In this document: positions 1 through 4,963 of the stretch, one piece after another
How the letters are laid out: every line of letters starts with the position of its first letter
How positions within the stretch are numbered: the stretch's first letter is position 1
NCBI GenBank assembly: GCA_022798035.1
Contig: JAAWLS010000109.1
Location: 1-7,610 of the forward strand
Origin: Lachnospiraceae bacterium
GTDB taxonomy: Bacteria > Bacillota > Clostridia > Lachnospirales > Lachnospiraceae
Reading direction: 5' to 3'
DNA: 7,610 nt
Translations under genes and position numbers: made by a program
Notes under the pieces: model-generated
Told to the model about the DNA's origin: nothing
The model's database searches: none
What the model saw: the letters and a program-made list of their open reading frames with translations, nothing else

Positions 1-23
1 TCTGTCACAAGTTCCGTTACAGT

Positions 24-54
24 ATATCATATCACAGAAGAATTTAGGAATAAA
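24..54 (-). promoter_or_regulatory. Extended -10 promoter firing leftward
   Basis: Read on the minus strand, an extended -10 TGA-TATGAT lies at 34-26, with a weak -35 candidate TTTATT (54-49) at 17-bp spacing. A second register, TGA-TATACT (29-21), overlaps it. The sequence around the -10 closely copies the putative glgC promoter, which supports a real promoter. The gene it would serve lies outside the window, so this cannot be confirmed here. Confidence 0.4.
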
Positions 55-121
55 TATGCTTATTTTTTTCTTAAGATTCCAGCCAGTTCAGACAGCATCT
101 GTATGATACACAAATCACGCT

Positions 122-144
122 TGCAGGAATAAGCAAATCCTGCA
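122..144. repeat. Perfect 7-bp inverted repeat
   Basis: TGCAGGA (122-128) and TCCTGCA (138-144) are perfect inverted copies with a 9-nt loop. Neither strand has a T-run after it, so it does not look like an intrinsic terminator. It may be an operator or an RNA hairpin in the leader of the gene beyond the left edge. Its function is unknown. Confidence 0.4.
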
Positions 145-178
145 GATTATGAACAAAACCAGACGGCAGGAAAGTACC

Positions 179-205
179 GGAAGCGCCTCTGCAAACGGCG
201 CTCCC
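179..205. repeat. Short GC-rich inverted repeat
   Basis: AGCGCC (182-187) pairs with GGCGCT (197-202) across a 9-nt loop. After one mismatch, two further G-C pairs (179-180 with 204-205) could extend the stem. It lies just beyond the likely spoVG terminator in the direction of transcription and has no T-run. Its role is unknown. Confidence 0.3.
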
Positions 206-214
206 TGGCAGAAC

Positions 215-244
215 AAGAGCCGGCACATTTCTGCACCGGCTCTT
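215..244 (-). terminator. Probable spoVG operon terminator hairpin
   Basis: A 13-bp stem (215-227 with 232-244) closes on a 4-nt loop. Nine pairs are perfect Watson-Crick. The two central pairs at 224/235 and 225/234 are G-U wobbles in the minus-strand RNA but A-C mismatches in the plus-strand RNA, and the minus-strand loop reads GAAA, a stable GNRA tetraloop. The structure is therefore better on the minus strand, matching the direction of spoVG, which stops 35 nt upstream. The following T-tract is weak (TTGTTCT), so termination may be partial, or the hairpin may mainly protect the 3' end. Confidence 0.65.
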
Positions 245-279
245 TCCCCACTCTCTTTTTTACTTTTTATGCCTAAATC

Positions 280-558
280 TTACAAGATGAACGATTCCTC
301 CGTCTCTGCTTCCATCCGGTATTTATCCAAAATAATCTGCTGGATGCTCTCCCGTGTCTGGGAGTTAATGGGATGAGCAATGTCTCTGTATTCCCCGTCC
401 GCTGCCTTCCTGCTGGGCATTGCGATGAACAATCCCTTCTCTCCTTCAATCACCTTAATATCATGAACTACAAATTCTTCATCAATTGTAATGGAAACTA
501 CTGCCCGCATCTTTCCTTCTTTTTCTACTTTACGGATTCTTACATCTGTTATCTGCAT
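280..558 (-). CDS. spoVG: Septation/sporulation regulator SpoVG
   Basis: This 92-residue protein is a near full-length SpoVG, a small RNA-binding (and reported DNA-binding) regulator. In Bacillus it affects asymmetric septation and sporulation, and in other Firmicutes capsule, virulence and metabolism. Recognition rests on the continuous family signature: TDVRIRKV at the N terminus, [18 protein letters not shown] (about 17-34), [10 protein letters not shown] (42-51), and [18 protein letters not shown] near the C terminus. The acidic tail (EAETEES) is variable in the family. The ATG at 558 is preceded by AAAGGGG (574-568) at 9-nt spacing. The gene lies 36 nt after glgD with no terminator between, so co-transcription with glgC-glgD is likely; that is an inference. 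The product should act in the cytoplasm. Presence of spoVG does not prove sporulation, since non-sporing Firmicutes also keep it. Confidence 0.95.
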   Translation of the reverse strand: MQITDVRIRKVEKEGKMRAVVSITIDEEFVVHDIKVIEGEKGLFIAMPSRKAADGEYRDIAHPINSQTRESIQQIILDKYRMEAETEESFIL

Positions 559-594
559 AAATTCCTGCCCCTTTCATATGTCATTCAACTAAGA

Positions 595-1710
595 TTAAAT
601 AACATACCTTTCATTGTGTTCATATACTACTTTGACACCGTCGCCGCCGCTGAAATAAGTATTGGCACGCAAGGTATCACGACTTTCCACGATACAGTTC
701 TCAATATGCGTATTGTCCCCAATATACACGTCATTCAAGATAATGGAATTCTTAATCACACAGTTCTTGCCCACGAAGGCCTTTTTAAAAAGAATCGAAT
801 TCTCAACCTTGCTGTTGATAATGCATCCACTGGAAATCAGGCTGTTACGCACTTCAGAACCCACATTATATTTTGCCGGAGGAAGGTCATCAATTTTAGA
901 GTAGATTTTCGGTTCATTTCTAAAATATCTTCTCACTTCCGGCTTCAGGAAATCCATATTGGTCTTATAATAGGATTCCACCGTAGCAATATTACTCCAA
1001 TATTCCTCCATCTTATAACCGTAAATCCGCTTCATATTCTTATAGCGAATCAAAATATCTGTTACAAAGTCATATCTGTTCTCCTCTGCACAGCGCTCTA
1101 ACATCTCGATAAGCTGCCTTCTGCGGATAACATAGATTCCTGCAGAAATCGTATTGGACTGAGCAACCATCGGCTTCTCCTCGAACTCTATAATCCTGGA
1201 ATCTTCATTCATCCGAATTACGCCGAAACGGCTGACATCCTCTCCGATTGGCATGTCCTTGCAGACAATTGTAATATCTGCCTTTTTCTCTATGTGATAC
1301 TCCAGAATCTTGTTGTAATCCATCTTGTATACACAATCTCCGGCCGCTATGATGACATAGGGTTCATGGCTTCTCTTCAGAAAATCCAGATTCCGGTACA
1401 TAGCGTCCGCCGTTCCCCGATACCACCAGGCATTATCAGAAGTAACGGTTGGGTTAAACACATACAGCCCACCCTGCTTTCTGCCGAAATCCCACCATTT
1501 AGAAGAACTCAGATGTTCATTCAGACTCCTTGCGTTATACTGGGTGAGAACAGCTACTTTCTGAATATGTGAATTGCTCATATTGCTGAGTGCAAAATCA
1601 ATACACCGGTAACTTCCGCCTACTGGCATGGCCGCAATAGCTCTCTTATTGGACAGCTCCTGCATTTTACTGTTATTTCCACCTGCTAATATAATCCCTA
1701 ATGCCTTCAT
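595..1710 (-). CDS. glgD: GlgD, regulatory subunit of glucose-1-phosphate adenylyltransferase
   Basis: The 371-residue protein is a paralogue of the adjacent GlgC, with an N-terminal nucleotidyltransferase fold (about 1-240) and a C-terminal left-handed beta-helix of hexapeptide repeats (about 285-355). In Firmicutes GlgD pairs with GlgC to make ADP-glucose from ATP and glucose-1-phosphate for glycogen; GlgD alone is usually inactive or poorly active but modifies GlgC. The sequence agrees: the nucleotide-binding loop GGxGxRL is degraded to GGNNSKM (10-16) and KPA is KRA (22-24), while the catalytic-type Asp in GDCVYKMDY (D125) and the FEEKP sugar-phosphate motif (K179) remain. The ATG overlaps the glgC stop by 4 nt (ATGA, 1710-1707), and AGGTG (1722-1718) lies 7 nt upstream, which fixes the start and implies translational coupling. 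Cytoplasmic. Very confident in family; subunit inactivity is inferred. Confidence 0.95.
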   Translation of the reverse strand: MKALGIILAGGNNSKMQELSNKRAIAAMPVGGSYRCIDFALSNMSNSHIQKVAVLTQYNARSLNEHLSSSKWWDFGRKQGGLYVFNPTVTSDNAWWYRGTADAMYRNLDFLKRSHEPYVIIAAGDCVYKMDYNKILEYHIEKKADITIVCKDMPIGEDVSRFGVIRMNEDSRIIEFEEKPMVAQSNTISAGIYVIRRRQLIEMLERCAEENRYDFVTDILIRYKNMKRIYGYKMEEYWSNIATVESYYKTNMDFLKPEVRRYFRNEPKIYSKIDDLPPAKYNVGSEVRNSLISSGCIINSKVENSILFKKAFVGKNCVIKNSIILNDVYIGDNTHIENCIVESRDTLRANTYFSGGDGVKVVYEHNERYVI

Positions 1711-2981
1711 ACTATGTCACCTGCCTTAATAATTGATTCTCCACTTGCCAGAACACCTTCCGAATAGTCCTTTGCCTCTGTCTCGCCGGATATCGCTGTA
1801 TTCTTTCCTATTTTAACTCCTGAGGGAATCACAGAATTCTCTCCGATTGTCACAAGTCCAAAAGAATAGATGTCCTTGTTCAGTTTGTTCTCTACCTCTT
1901 CCCCGCATCCAAGTTCCACATTATTTCCTATCTTGACATTTTCAGCAATGATAGATTTTGTAATGACAACATTGTCGCCTATCACAGTATTTTTCATAAT
2001 GATGGAATCCCGTACCACAGAATCTTTACCGATAACAACTCCAGCGCCGATAACAGAACCGTATACCTTTCCGTAAATCTCAGTCCCTTCTCCAATGATG
2101 CACCGCTCTGTCACCGCATCTGCTGCAATGTACTGAGGCTCAATCGTCTCACTGTTGGTATATATTTTCCAATATTCTTCATATAAGTTAAATTCAGGAA
2201 TCAAATCAATCAATTCCATGTTCGCTTCCCAATAGGAGCCGAGAGTTCCTACATCTTTCCAATATCCGTTATACTCATAGGCAAATAACCGTCTGCCGTT
2301 CTCTCTGCAGTAAGGAATAATATGTTTGCCGAAATCGCAATTGCTTTGTTCCGACATAGTAATCAAAGCCTCTTTCAAAACGCTCCAATTAAAAATGTAA
2401 ATTCCCATGGAAGCTAGGTTGCTTCTTGGATTCTCTGGTTTCTCTTCAAATTCCTGAATCTGTTTATTCTCATCTGTGATTACCAGTCCAAAACGGCCTG
2501 CCTCCTCCCAAGGCACCGGCATAGCGGCAATGGTAACATCTGCATTATTCTCTTTATGAAAATCAAGCATTACCTCATAATTCATTTTATAAATATGGTC
2601 GCCTGAGAGAATCAATACATATTCCGGATGATAACTTTCAATGTAATTCAAGTTCTGATAAATCGCATTGGCTGTTCCCGTATACCATTCGCTGTTGTCA
2701 CTTTTCTCATAGGGTGGAAGTACAGTGACGCCTCCATGGTTACGGTCCAAATCCCACGGAATGCCGATGCCTATATGAGCATTCAATCGCAATGGCTGGT
2801 ACTGTGTCAACACGCCTACGGTATCTATCCCAGAATTCACGCAGTTACTCAATGGAAAATCAATAATCCGATATTTGCCGCCGAATGCTACGGCAGGTTT
2901 TGCAACCTCAGAAGTCAGTACGCCTAAGCGGCTTCCCTGGCCTCCAGCCAGAAGCATGGCAATCATTTCTTTACGAATCAT
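1707..2981 (-). CDS. glgC: GlgC, glucose-1-phosphate adenylyltransferase (catalytic subunit)
   Basis: GlgC converts ATP and glucose-1-phosphate to ADP-glucose and pyrophosphate, the committed step of bacterial glycogen synthesis. From the chosen start it is 424 residues. Visible motifs are the nucleotide loop GGQGSRL (13-19), [19 protein letters not shown] (about 28-46), [17 protein letters not shown] with the catalytic Asp at about 128, FEEKP with the glucose-1-phosphate Lys at about 181, and a C-terminal beta-helix of hexapeptide repeats (about 285-405). The frame opens with a GTG at 2990, but ATG at 2981 gives the usual N terminus [14 protein letters not shown] and is preceded by AGAGG/AGGTGAG (2994-2986) at 5-8 nt, so the GTG is part of the ribosome site. 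It heads the operon with glgD and spoVG. All active-site motifs are intact, so this should be the catalytic partner. Confidence 0.97.
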   Translation of the reverse strand: MIRKEMIAMLLAGGQGSRLGVLTSEVAKPAVAFGGKYRIIDFPLSNCVNSGIDTVGVLTQYQPLRLNAHIGIGIPWDLDRNHGGVTVLPPYEKSDNSEWYTGTANAIYQNLNYIESYHPEYVLILSGDHIYKMNYEVMLDFHKENNADVTIAAMPVPWEEAGRFGLVITDENKQIQEFEEKPENPRSNLASMGIYIFNWSVLKEALITMSEQSNCDFGKHIIPYCRENGRRLFAYEYNGYWKDVGTLGSYWEANMELIDLIPEFNLYEEYWKIYTNSETIEPQYIAADAVTERCIIGEGTEIYGKVYGSVIGAGVVIGKDSVVRDSIIMKNTVIGDNVVITKSIIAENVKIGNNVELGCGEEVENKLNKDIYSFGLVTIGENSVIPSGVKIGKNTAISGETEAKDYSEGVLASGESIIKAGDIV

Positions 2982-3025
2982 GTCCCTCACCTCTCGTCAA
3001 TTAATTTCTTGTTCCTTGTAGACCA

Positions 3026-3054
3026 ATTATATCACAAAAGAATCTTTTCGTACA
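3026..3054 (-). promoter_or_regulatory. Promoter of glgC-glgD(-spoVG)
   Basis: On the minus strand a consensus TATAAT (3031-3026) preceded by TGA makes an extended -10. The -35 position 17 bp upstream (TGTACG, 3054-3049) is poor, as is common with extended -10 sites. Predicted start is near 3019, giving a leader of about 38 nt with a strong ribosome site. It is the best leftward promoter in the glgC-murC gap and shares an 18-bp element with the site at 26-43. Confidence 0.6.
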
Positions 3055-3169
3055 CATATTTCACAATTTTTTTCGCAAAAAATAGATTTATTTGTCATTT
3101 TATACAATATTTTTCTGTTTTTCAATCAAATTTACCAGTTCCTTCTCTGTTTATCCCTTTATTTTCAGA

Positions 3170-3198
3170 TTGCAAAATGACTTTTCTTAGTATAGAAT
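3170..3198 (+). promoter_or_regulatory. Promoter of murC
   Basis: TTGCAA (3170-3175) and TAGAAT (3193-3198) are separated by 17 bp, matching the sigma-A consensus at 4/6 and 5/6 positions. The predicted start near 3205 leaves a leader of about 35 nt before the murC ATG. The gap upstream is very AT-rich, which makes chance -10 matches common, so confidence is moderate. Confidence 0.45.
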
Positions 3199-3239
3199 GG
3201 AGATAATTAATCTTAAAAAGAGCGGGCAGGTAAAATAAT

Positions 3240-4619
3240 ATGTACAAAATTGATTTTCAAACACCAATACATCTCCATTTTATCGGCATTGGCGGTATCA
3301 GTATGAGCGGCCTTGCCGAAATTCTACTCAAAGAAAACTTTCAGGTTTCCGGCTCCGACGCCAGAAAATCTGAATTGACAGATAAACTCACAGATATGGG
3401 CGCTGAAATTTTTTACGGACACCGAACCTCCAATATAAAAGAAAACGTCGACGCCATCGTCTACACTGCAGCCATTCACCCGGATAATCCTGAACTGACA
3501 GCTGCCGTTAAGCAGCAGATTCCAACTCTTACCCGGGCAGAGCTTTTAGGGCAGATTATGGACAATTACAAAGAGTCTATCGCCGTGTCCGGCACCCACG
3601 GCAAAACCACTACCACTTCCATGATTACTCAGATTCTTCTAAAAGCATGTACTGACCCCACTATATCTGTGGGAGGCATTCTGCATTCCATCGACGGCAA
3701 TATCCGGGTGGGAAGTTCTGAATATTTCCTGACAGAAGCCTGTGAATATACCAACAGTTTTCTACACTTCTACCCGAAATATGCTCTCATATTAAATATA
3801 GAAGAAGACCACTTAGATTTCTTCAAAGACCTGGCAGATATCCGCTGCTCTTTTCAAAAATTTGCCGCTAATGTCTCACAGGACGGAACAGTGATAATCA
3901 ACGGAGAAATCGAGAATTTCCAGGAAATTACAAAGGGCCTCAGCTGCCGGGTTCTCACCTATGGCTTGGCCCCCTCTCATTCATATTATGCGGACAACAT
4001 CACTTTTAACACACAAGGATGTGCAAATTTCACTTTGATGCACCACCAGGTTTCCCTTGGTTCTGTCTCTCTGCACGTCCCAGGCATTCACAATGTGAGC
4101 AACGCGCTGGCAGCCTGCGCGCTGGCTCTGGAGATGAACTTTCCTTTTTCCACGATTCAGTCTGCATTGGAGGAATTTGAAAATCCAGCCAGACGTTTTG
4201 AACACAAAGGCCAGCTGGGCGGCATTACCATTATTGACGACTATGCCCATCATCCGGCAGAAATTACAGCCACTTTGACAGCGGCAAAAAATTGCGGAGA
4301 TAACCGCATTGTGTGCGTCTTCCAGCCTCACACCTATTCCCGCACAAAGGCTTTCCTGGATGAGTTTGCCAAGTCTCTCTCACTGGCAGACGTCGTTGTC
4401 CTGGCAGATATCTATGCAGCCCGTGAGACTGATACCCTTGGCATCAGCTCCAAAGACCTCCAGAAAAAACTGCAGGATTCTGGTTGTGAGTGTCACTATT
4501 TTCCTTCTTTTGACGAAATTGAGAGCTTTTTATTAAAAAAATGTATAAACGGAGACTTGTTGATAACCATGGGCGCCGGAGACATTGTACAAGTTGGAGA
4601 ACATCTTCTTGGCCGGTAG
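3240..4619 (+). CDS. murC: UDP-N-acetylmuramate--L-alanine ligase (MurC)
   Basis: MurC adds L-alanine to UDP-N-acetylmuramic acid with ATP, the first step of the peptidoglycan stem peptide, in the cytoplasm. The 459-residue length is typical. Three Mur ligase domains can be followed: an N-terminal Rossmann-like domain with GIGGISMSG (16-24) for the UDP-sugar; a central ATPase domain with P-loop SGTHGKTTT (117-125) and NIEEDHLD (186-193); and a C-terminal domain with DDYAHHPAEI (333-342) and QPHTYSRT (362-369). The separation of these motifs, and GIGG rather than the MurD/E/F N terminus, point to MurC. The start has a weak ribosome site (CAGGT about 9 nt upstream), but the ORF begins exactly where MurC proteins do. 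It is transcribed divergently from glgC as a single gene closed by a strong terminator, so it is not in a mur cluster here. Confidence 0.97.
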   Translation: MYKIDFQTPIHLHFIGIGGISMSGLAEILLKENFQVSGSDARKSELTDKLTDMGAEIFYGHRTSNIKENVDAIVYTAAIHPDNPELTAAVKQQIPTLTRAELLGQIMDNYKESIAVSGTHGKTTTTSMITQILLKACTDPTISVGGILHSIDGNIRVGSSEYFLTEACEYTNSFLHFYPKYALILNIEEDHLDFFKDLADIRCSFQKFAANVSQDGTVIINGEIENFQEITKGLSCRVLTYGLAPSHSYYADNITFNTQGCANFTLMHHQVSLGSVSLHVPGIHNVSNALAACALALEMNFPFSTIQSALEEFENPARRFEHKGQLGGITIIDDYAHHPAEITATLTAAKNCGDNRIVCVFQPHTYSRTKAFLDEFAKSLSLADVVVLADIYAARETDTLGISSKDLQKKLQDSGCECHYFPSFDEIESFLLKKCINGDLLITMGAGDIVQVGEHLLGR

Positions 4620-4637
4620 TTATCCACTCTATCCACA
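4620..4637 (+). promoter_or_regulatory. Tandem pair of DnaA-box-like 9-mers
   Basis: TTATCCACT (4620-4628) is followed without a gap by CTATCCACA (4629-4637). Each differs by one base from the strong DnaA box TTATCCACA. The pair begins on the base after the murC stop codon and ends before the terminator stem. The 9-bp head-to-tail period is the same as in the triple at 4765-4791. Confidence 0.55.
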
Positions 4638-4649
4638 TTCAAAAAACCG

Positions 4650-4680
4650 AAAAAGAATCCTGTGCTTCAGGATTCTTTTT
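4650..4680 (+). terminator. Intrinsic terminator of murC
   Basis: A perfect 13-bp stem (4650-4662 with 4668-4680) has a 5-nt loop TGCTT and an A-run/T-run pair at its base, followed by more T-rich sequence. It lies 30 nt after the murC stop. Because the A-run mirrors the T-run, it could also stop transcription coming from the right, but the right-hand genes point away. Confidence 0.9.
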
Positions 4681-4764
4681 CCTTTTCTTTTCGATTCTCT
4701 CTCTTTGAAATCTTTCGCTGTTTTCCAATATTCTAAGATTTAATTCTCTGTTTCTGGTCTGATT

Positions 4765-4791
4765 TTATCCACGTTATCCACATTATCCACA
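4765..4791 (+). promoter_or_regulatory. Triple tandem DnaA-box array
   Basis: Three contiguous 9-mers occur head to tail: TTATCCACG (4765-4773), TTATCCACA (4774-4782) and TTATCCACA (4783-4791). The last two match the strong DnaA box exactly and the first has one change at the last base. The array ends about 45 bp upstream of the -35 of the dnaD-like operon. Binding by the initiator DnaA is the natural reading; another repressor using the same 9-bp repeat is possible. Confidence 0.75.
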
Positions 4792-4794
4792 TTT

Positions 4795-4810
4795 CCGCAA
4801 TGCCGCAATT
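4795..4810 (+). repeat. Tandem 8-mer next to the DnaA boxes
   Basis: CCGCAATG (4795-4802) is followed directly by CCGCAATT (4803-4810), sharing seven of eight bases. It starts 3 nt after the last DnaA box and forms a local GC-richer island before AT-rich DNA. It may be a regulator site or just local duplication. Confidence 0.4.
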
Positions 4811-4836
4811 TTACTGGATTTTCAGGAAAATTTTGC

Positions 4837-4865
4837 TTCTCATTTTTCTTTTTATGTGCTATACT
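4837..4865 (+). promoter_or_regulatory. Promoter of the dnaD-like/dnaC-like operon
   Basis: An extended -10, TGC-TATACT (4857-4865), follows a -35 candidate TTCTCA (4837-4842; 4/6 match) at 17-bp spacing. Predicted transcription start is near 4872, leaving a leader of about 90 nt. This position makes the upstream in-frame ATG at 4856 unusable on this transcript and supports the start at 4964. Confidence 0.6.
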
Positions 4866-4866
4866 T

Positions 4867-4875
4867 TAATCCACA
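4867..4875 (+). promoter_or_regulatory. DnaA-box-like site at the predicted start site
   Basis: TAATCCACA differs from TTATCCACA at one position. It begins 1 nt after the -10 hexamer and covers the predicted transcription start, so a protein bound here would be expected to block or tune initiation. It is a single near match, and its significance depends on the arrays upstream. Confidence 0.4.
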
Positions 4876-4963
4876 GAACGAGGTGCTCTTTGCACTGTTA
4901 TTTATTTGTTTACATCCGGAAATTTTTCTAGTAGCTGAAGACTTTCCCTGCTTGGAGGATATT

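Larger units (their letters stand above)
1..279. other. Gene-free region left of spoVG
   Basis: I find no convincing gene here; a 75-codon plus-strand frame starting at 149 lacks a good ribosome site, resembles no family I know and runs antisense into spoVG. The region holds a leftward promoter-like site (24-54), an imperfect 7-bp dyad at 2-8/16-22, a perfect 7-bp dyad at 122-128/138-144, a 6-bp dyad at 182-187/197-202, and the probable spoVG terminator at 215-244. The layout suggests the 3' flank of the glgC-glgD-spoVG operon followed by the leader of another minus-strand gene beyond the left edge. No tRNA or known riboswitch pattern is evident. Confidence 0.6.
4620..4963. other. Gene-free murC-dnaD gap with DnaA-box-like 9-mers
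   Basis: This 344-nt gap has no credible gene. In order it contains a tandem pair of DnaA-box-like 9-mers (4620-4637), the murC terminator (4650-4680), a pyrimidine-rich stretch (4681-4764), a tandem triple of DnaA boxes (4765-4791), a tandem 8-mer (4795-4810), a small dyad (4818-4831), an extended -10 promoter (4837-4865), one more near-match box (4867-4875), and a leader of about 90 nt ending in GGAGG. All six box-like elements point the same way. The density of TATCCAC cores is far above what I would expect by chance in this composition. Confidence 0.8.

Noticed and set aside
149..376. 75-codon plus-strand open frame
   Set aside because: It runs through the spoVG terminator hairpin and antisense into spoVG, lacks a Shine-Dalgarno site and resembles nothing known to me.
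373..1101. 242-codon plus-strand open frame antisense to spoVG and glgD
   Set aside because: It is the complement of two clearly recognised genes, has no ribosome site and no recognisable family motif.
2982..2990. GTG start for glgC at 2990
   Set aside because: The GTG is part of the AGGTGAG ribosome site; ATG 2981 gives the usual GlgC N terminus.
3067..3081. TTTTTT-CGC-AAAAAA dyad in the glgC-murC gap as a terminator
   Set aside because: No GC stem, and it lies between divergent promoters where no transcript should end.
4558..4566. Reverse-strand DnaA-like 9-mer TTATCAACA inside murC
   Set aside because: One mismatch at a core position, opposite orientation, and within conserved murC coding sequence; treated as chance.
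4856..4963. Upstream in-frame ATG adding 36 residues to the DnaD-like protein
   Set aside because: It lies at the extended -10 element upstream of the predicted transcript start, lacks a ribosome site, and the extra residues do not look like a DnaD N terminus; ATG 4964 has GGAGG at 5 nt.
4620..4963. Reading the gap as the main chromosomal oriC
   Set aside because: dnaA, dnaN, rpmH and rnpA are absent and all boxes share one orientation; regulation or titration is the more economical reading.
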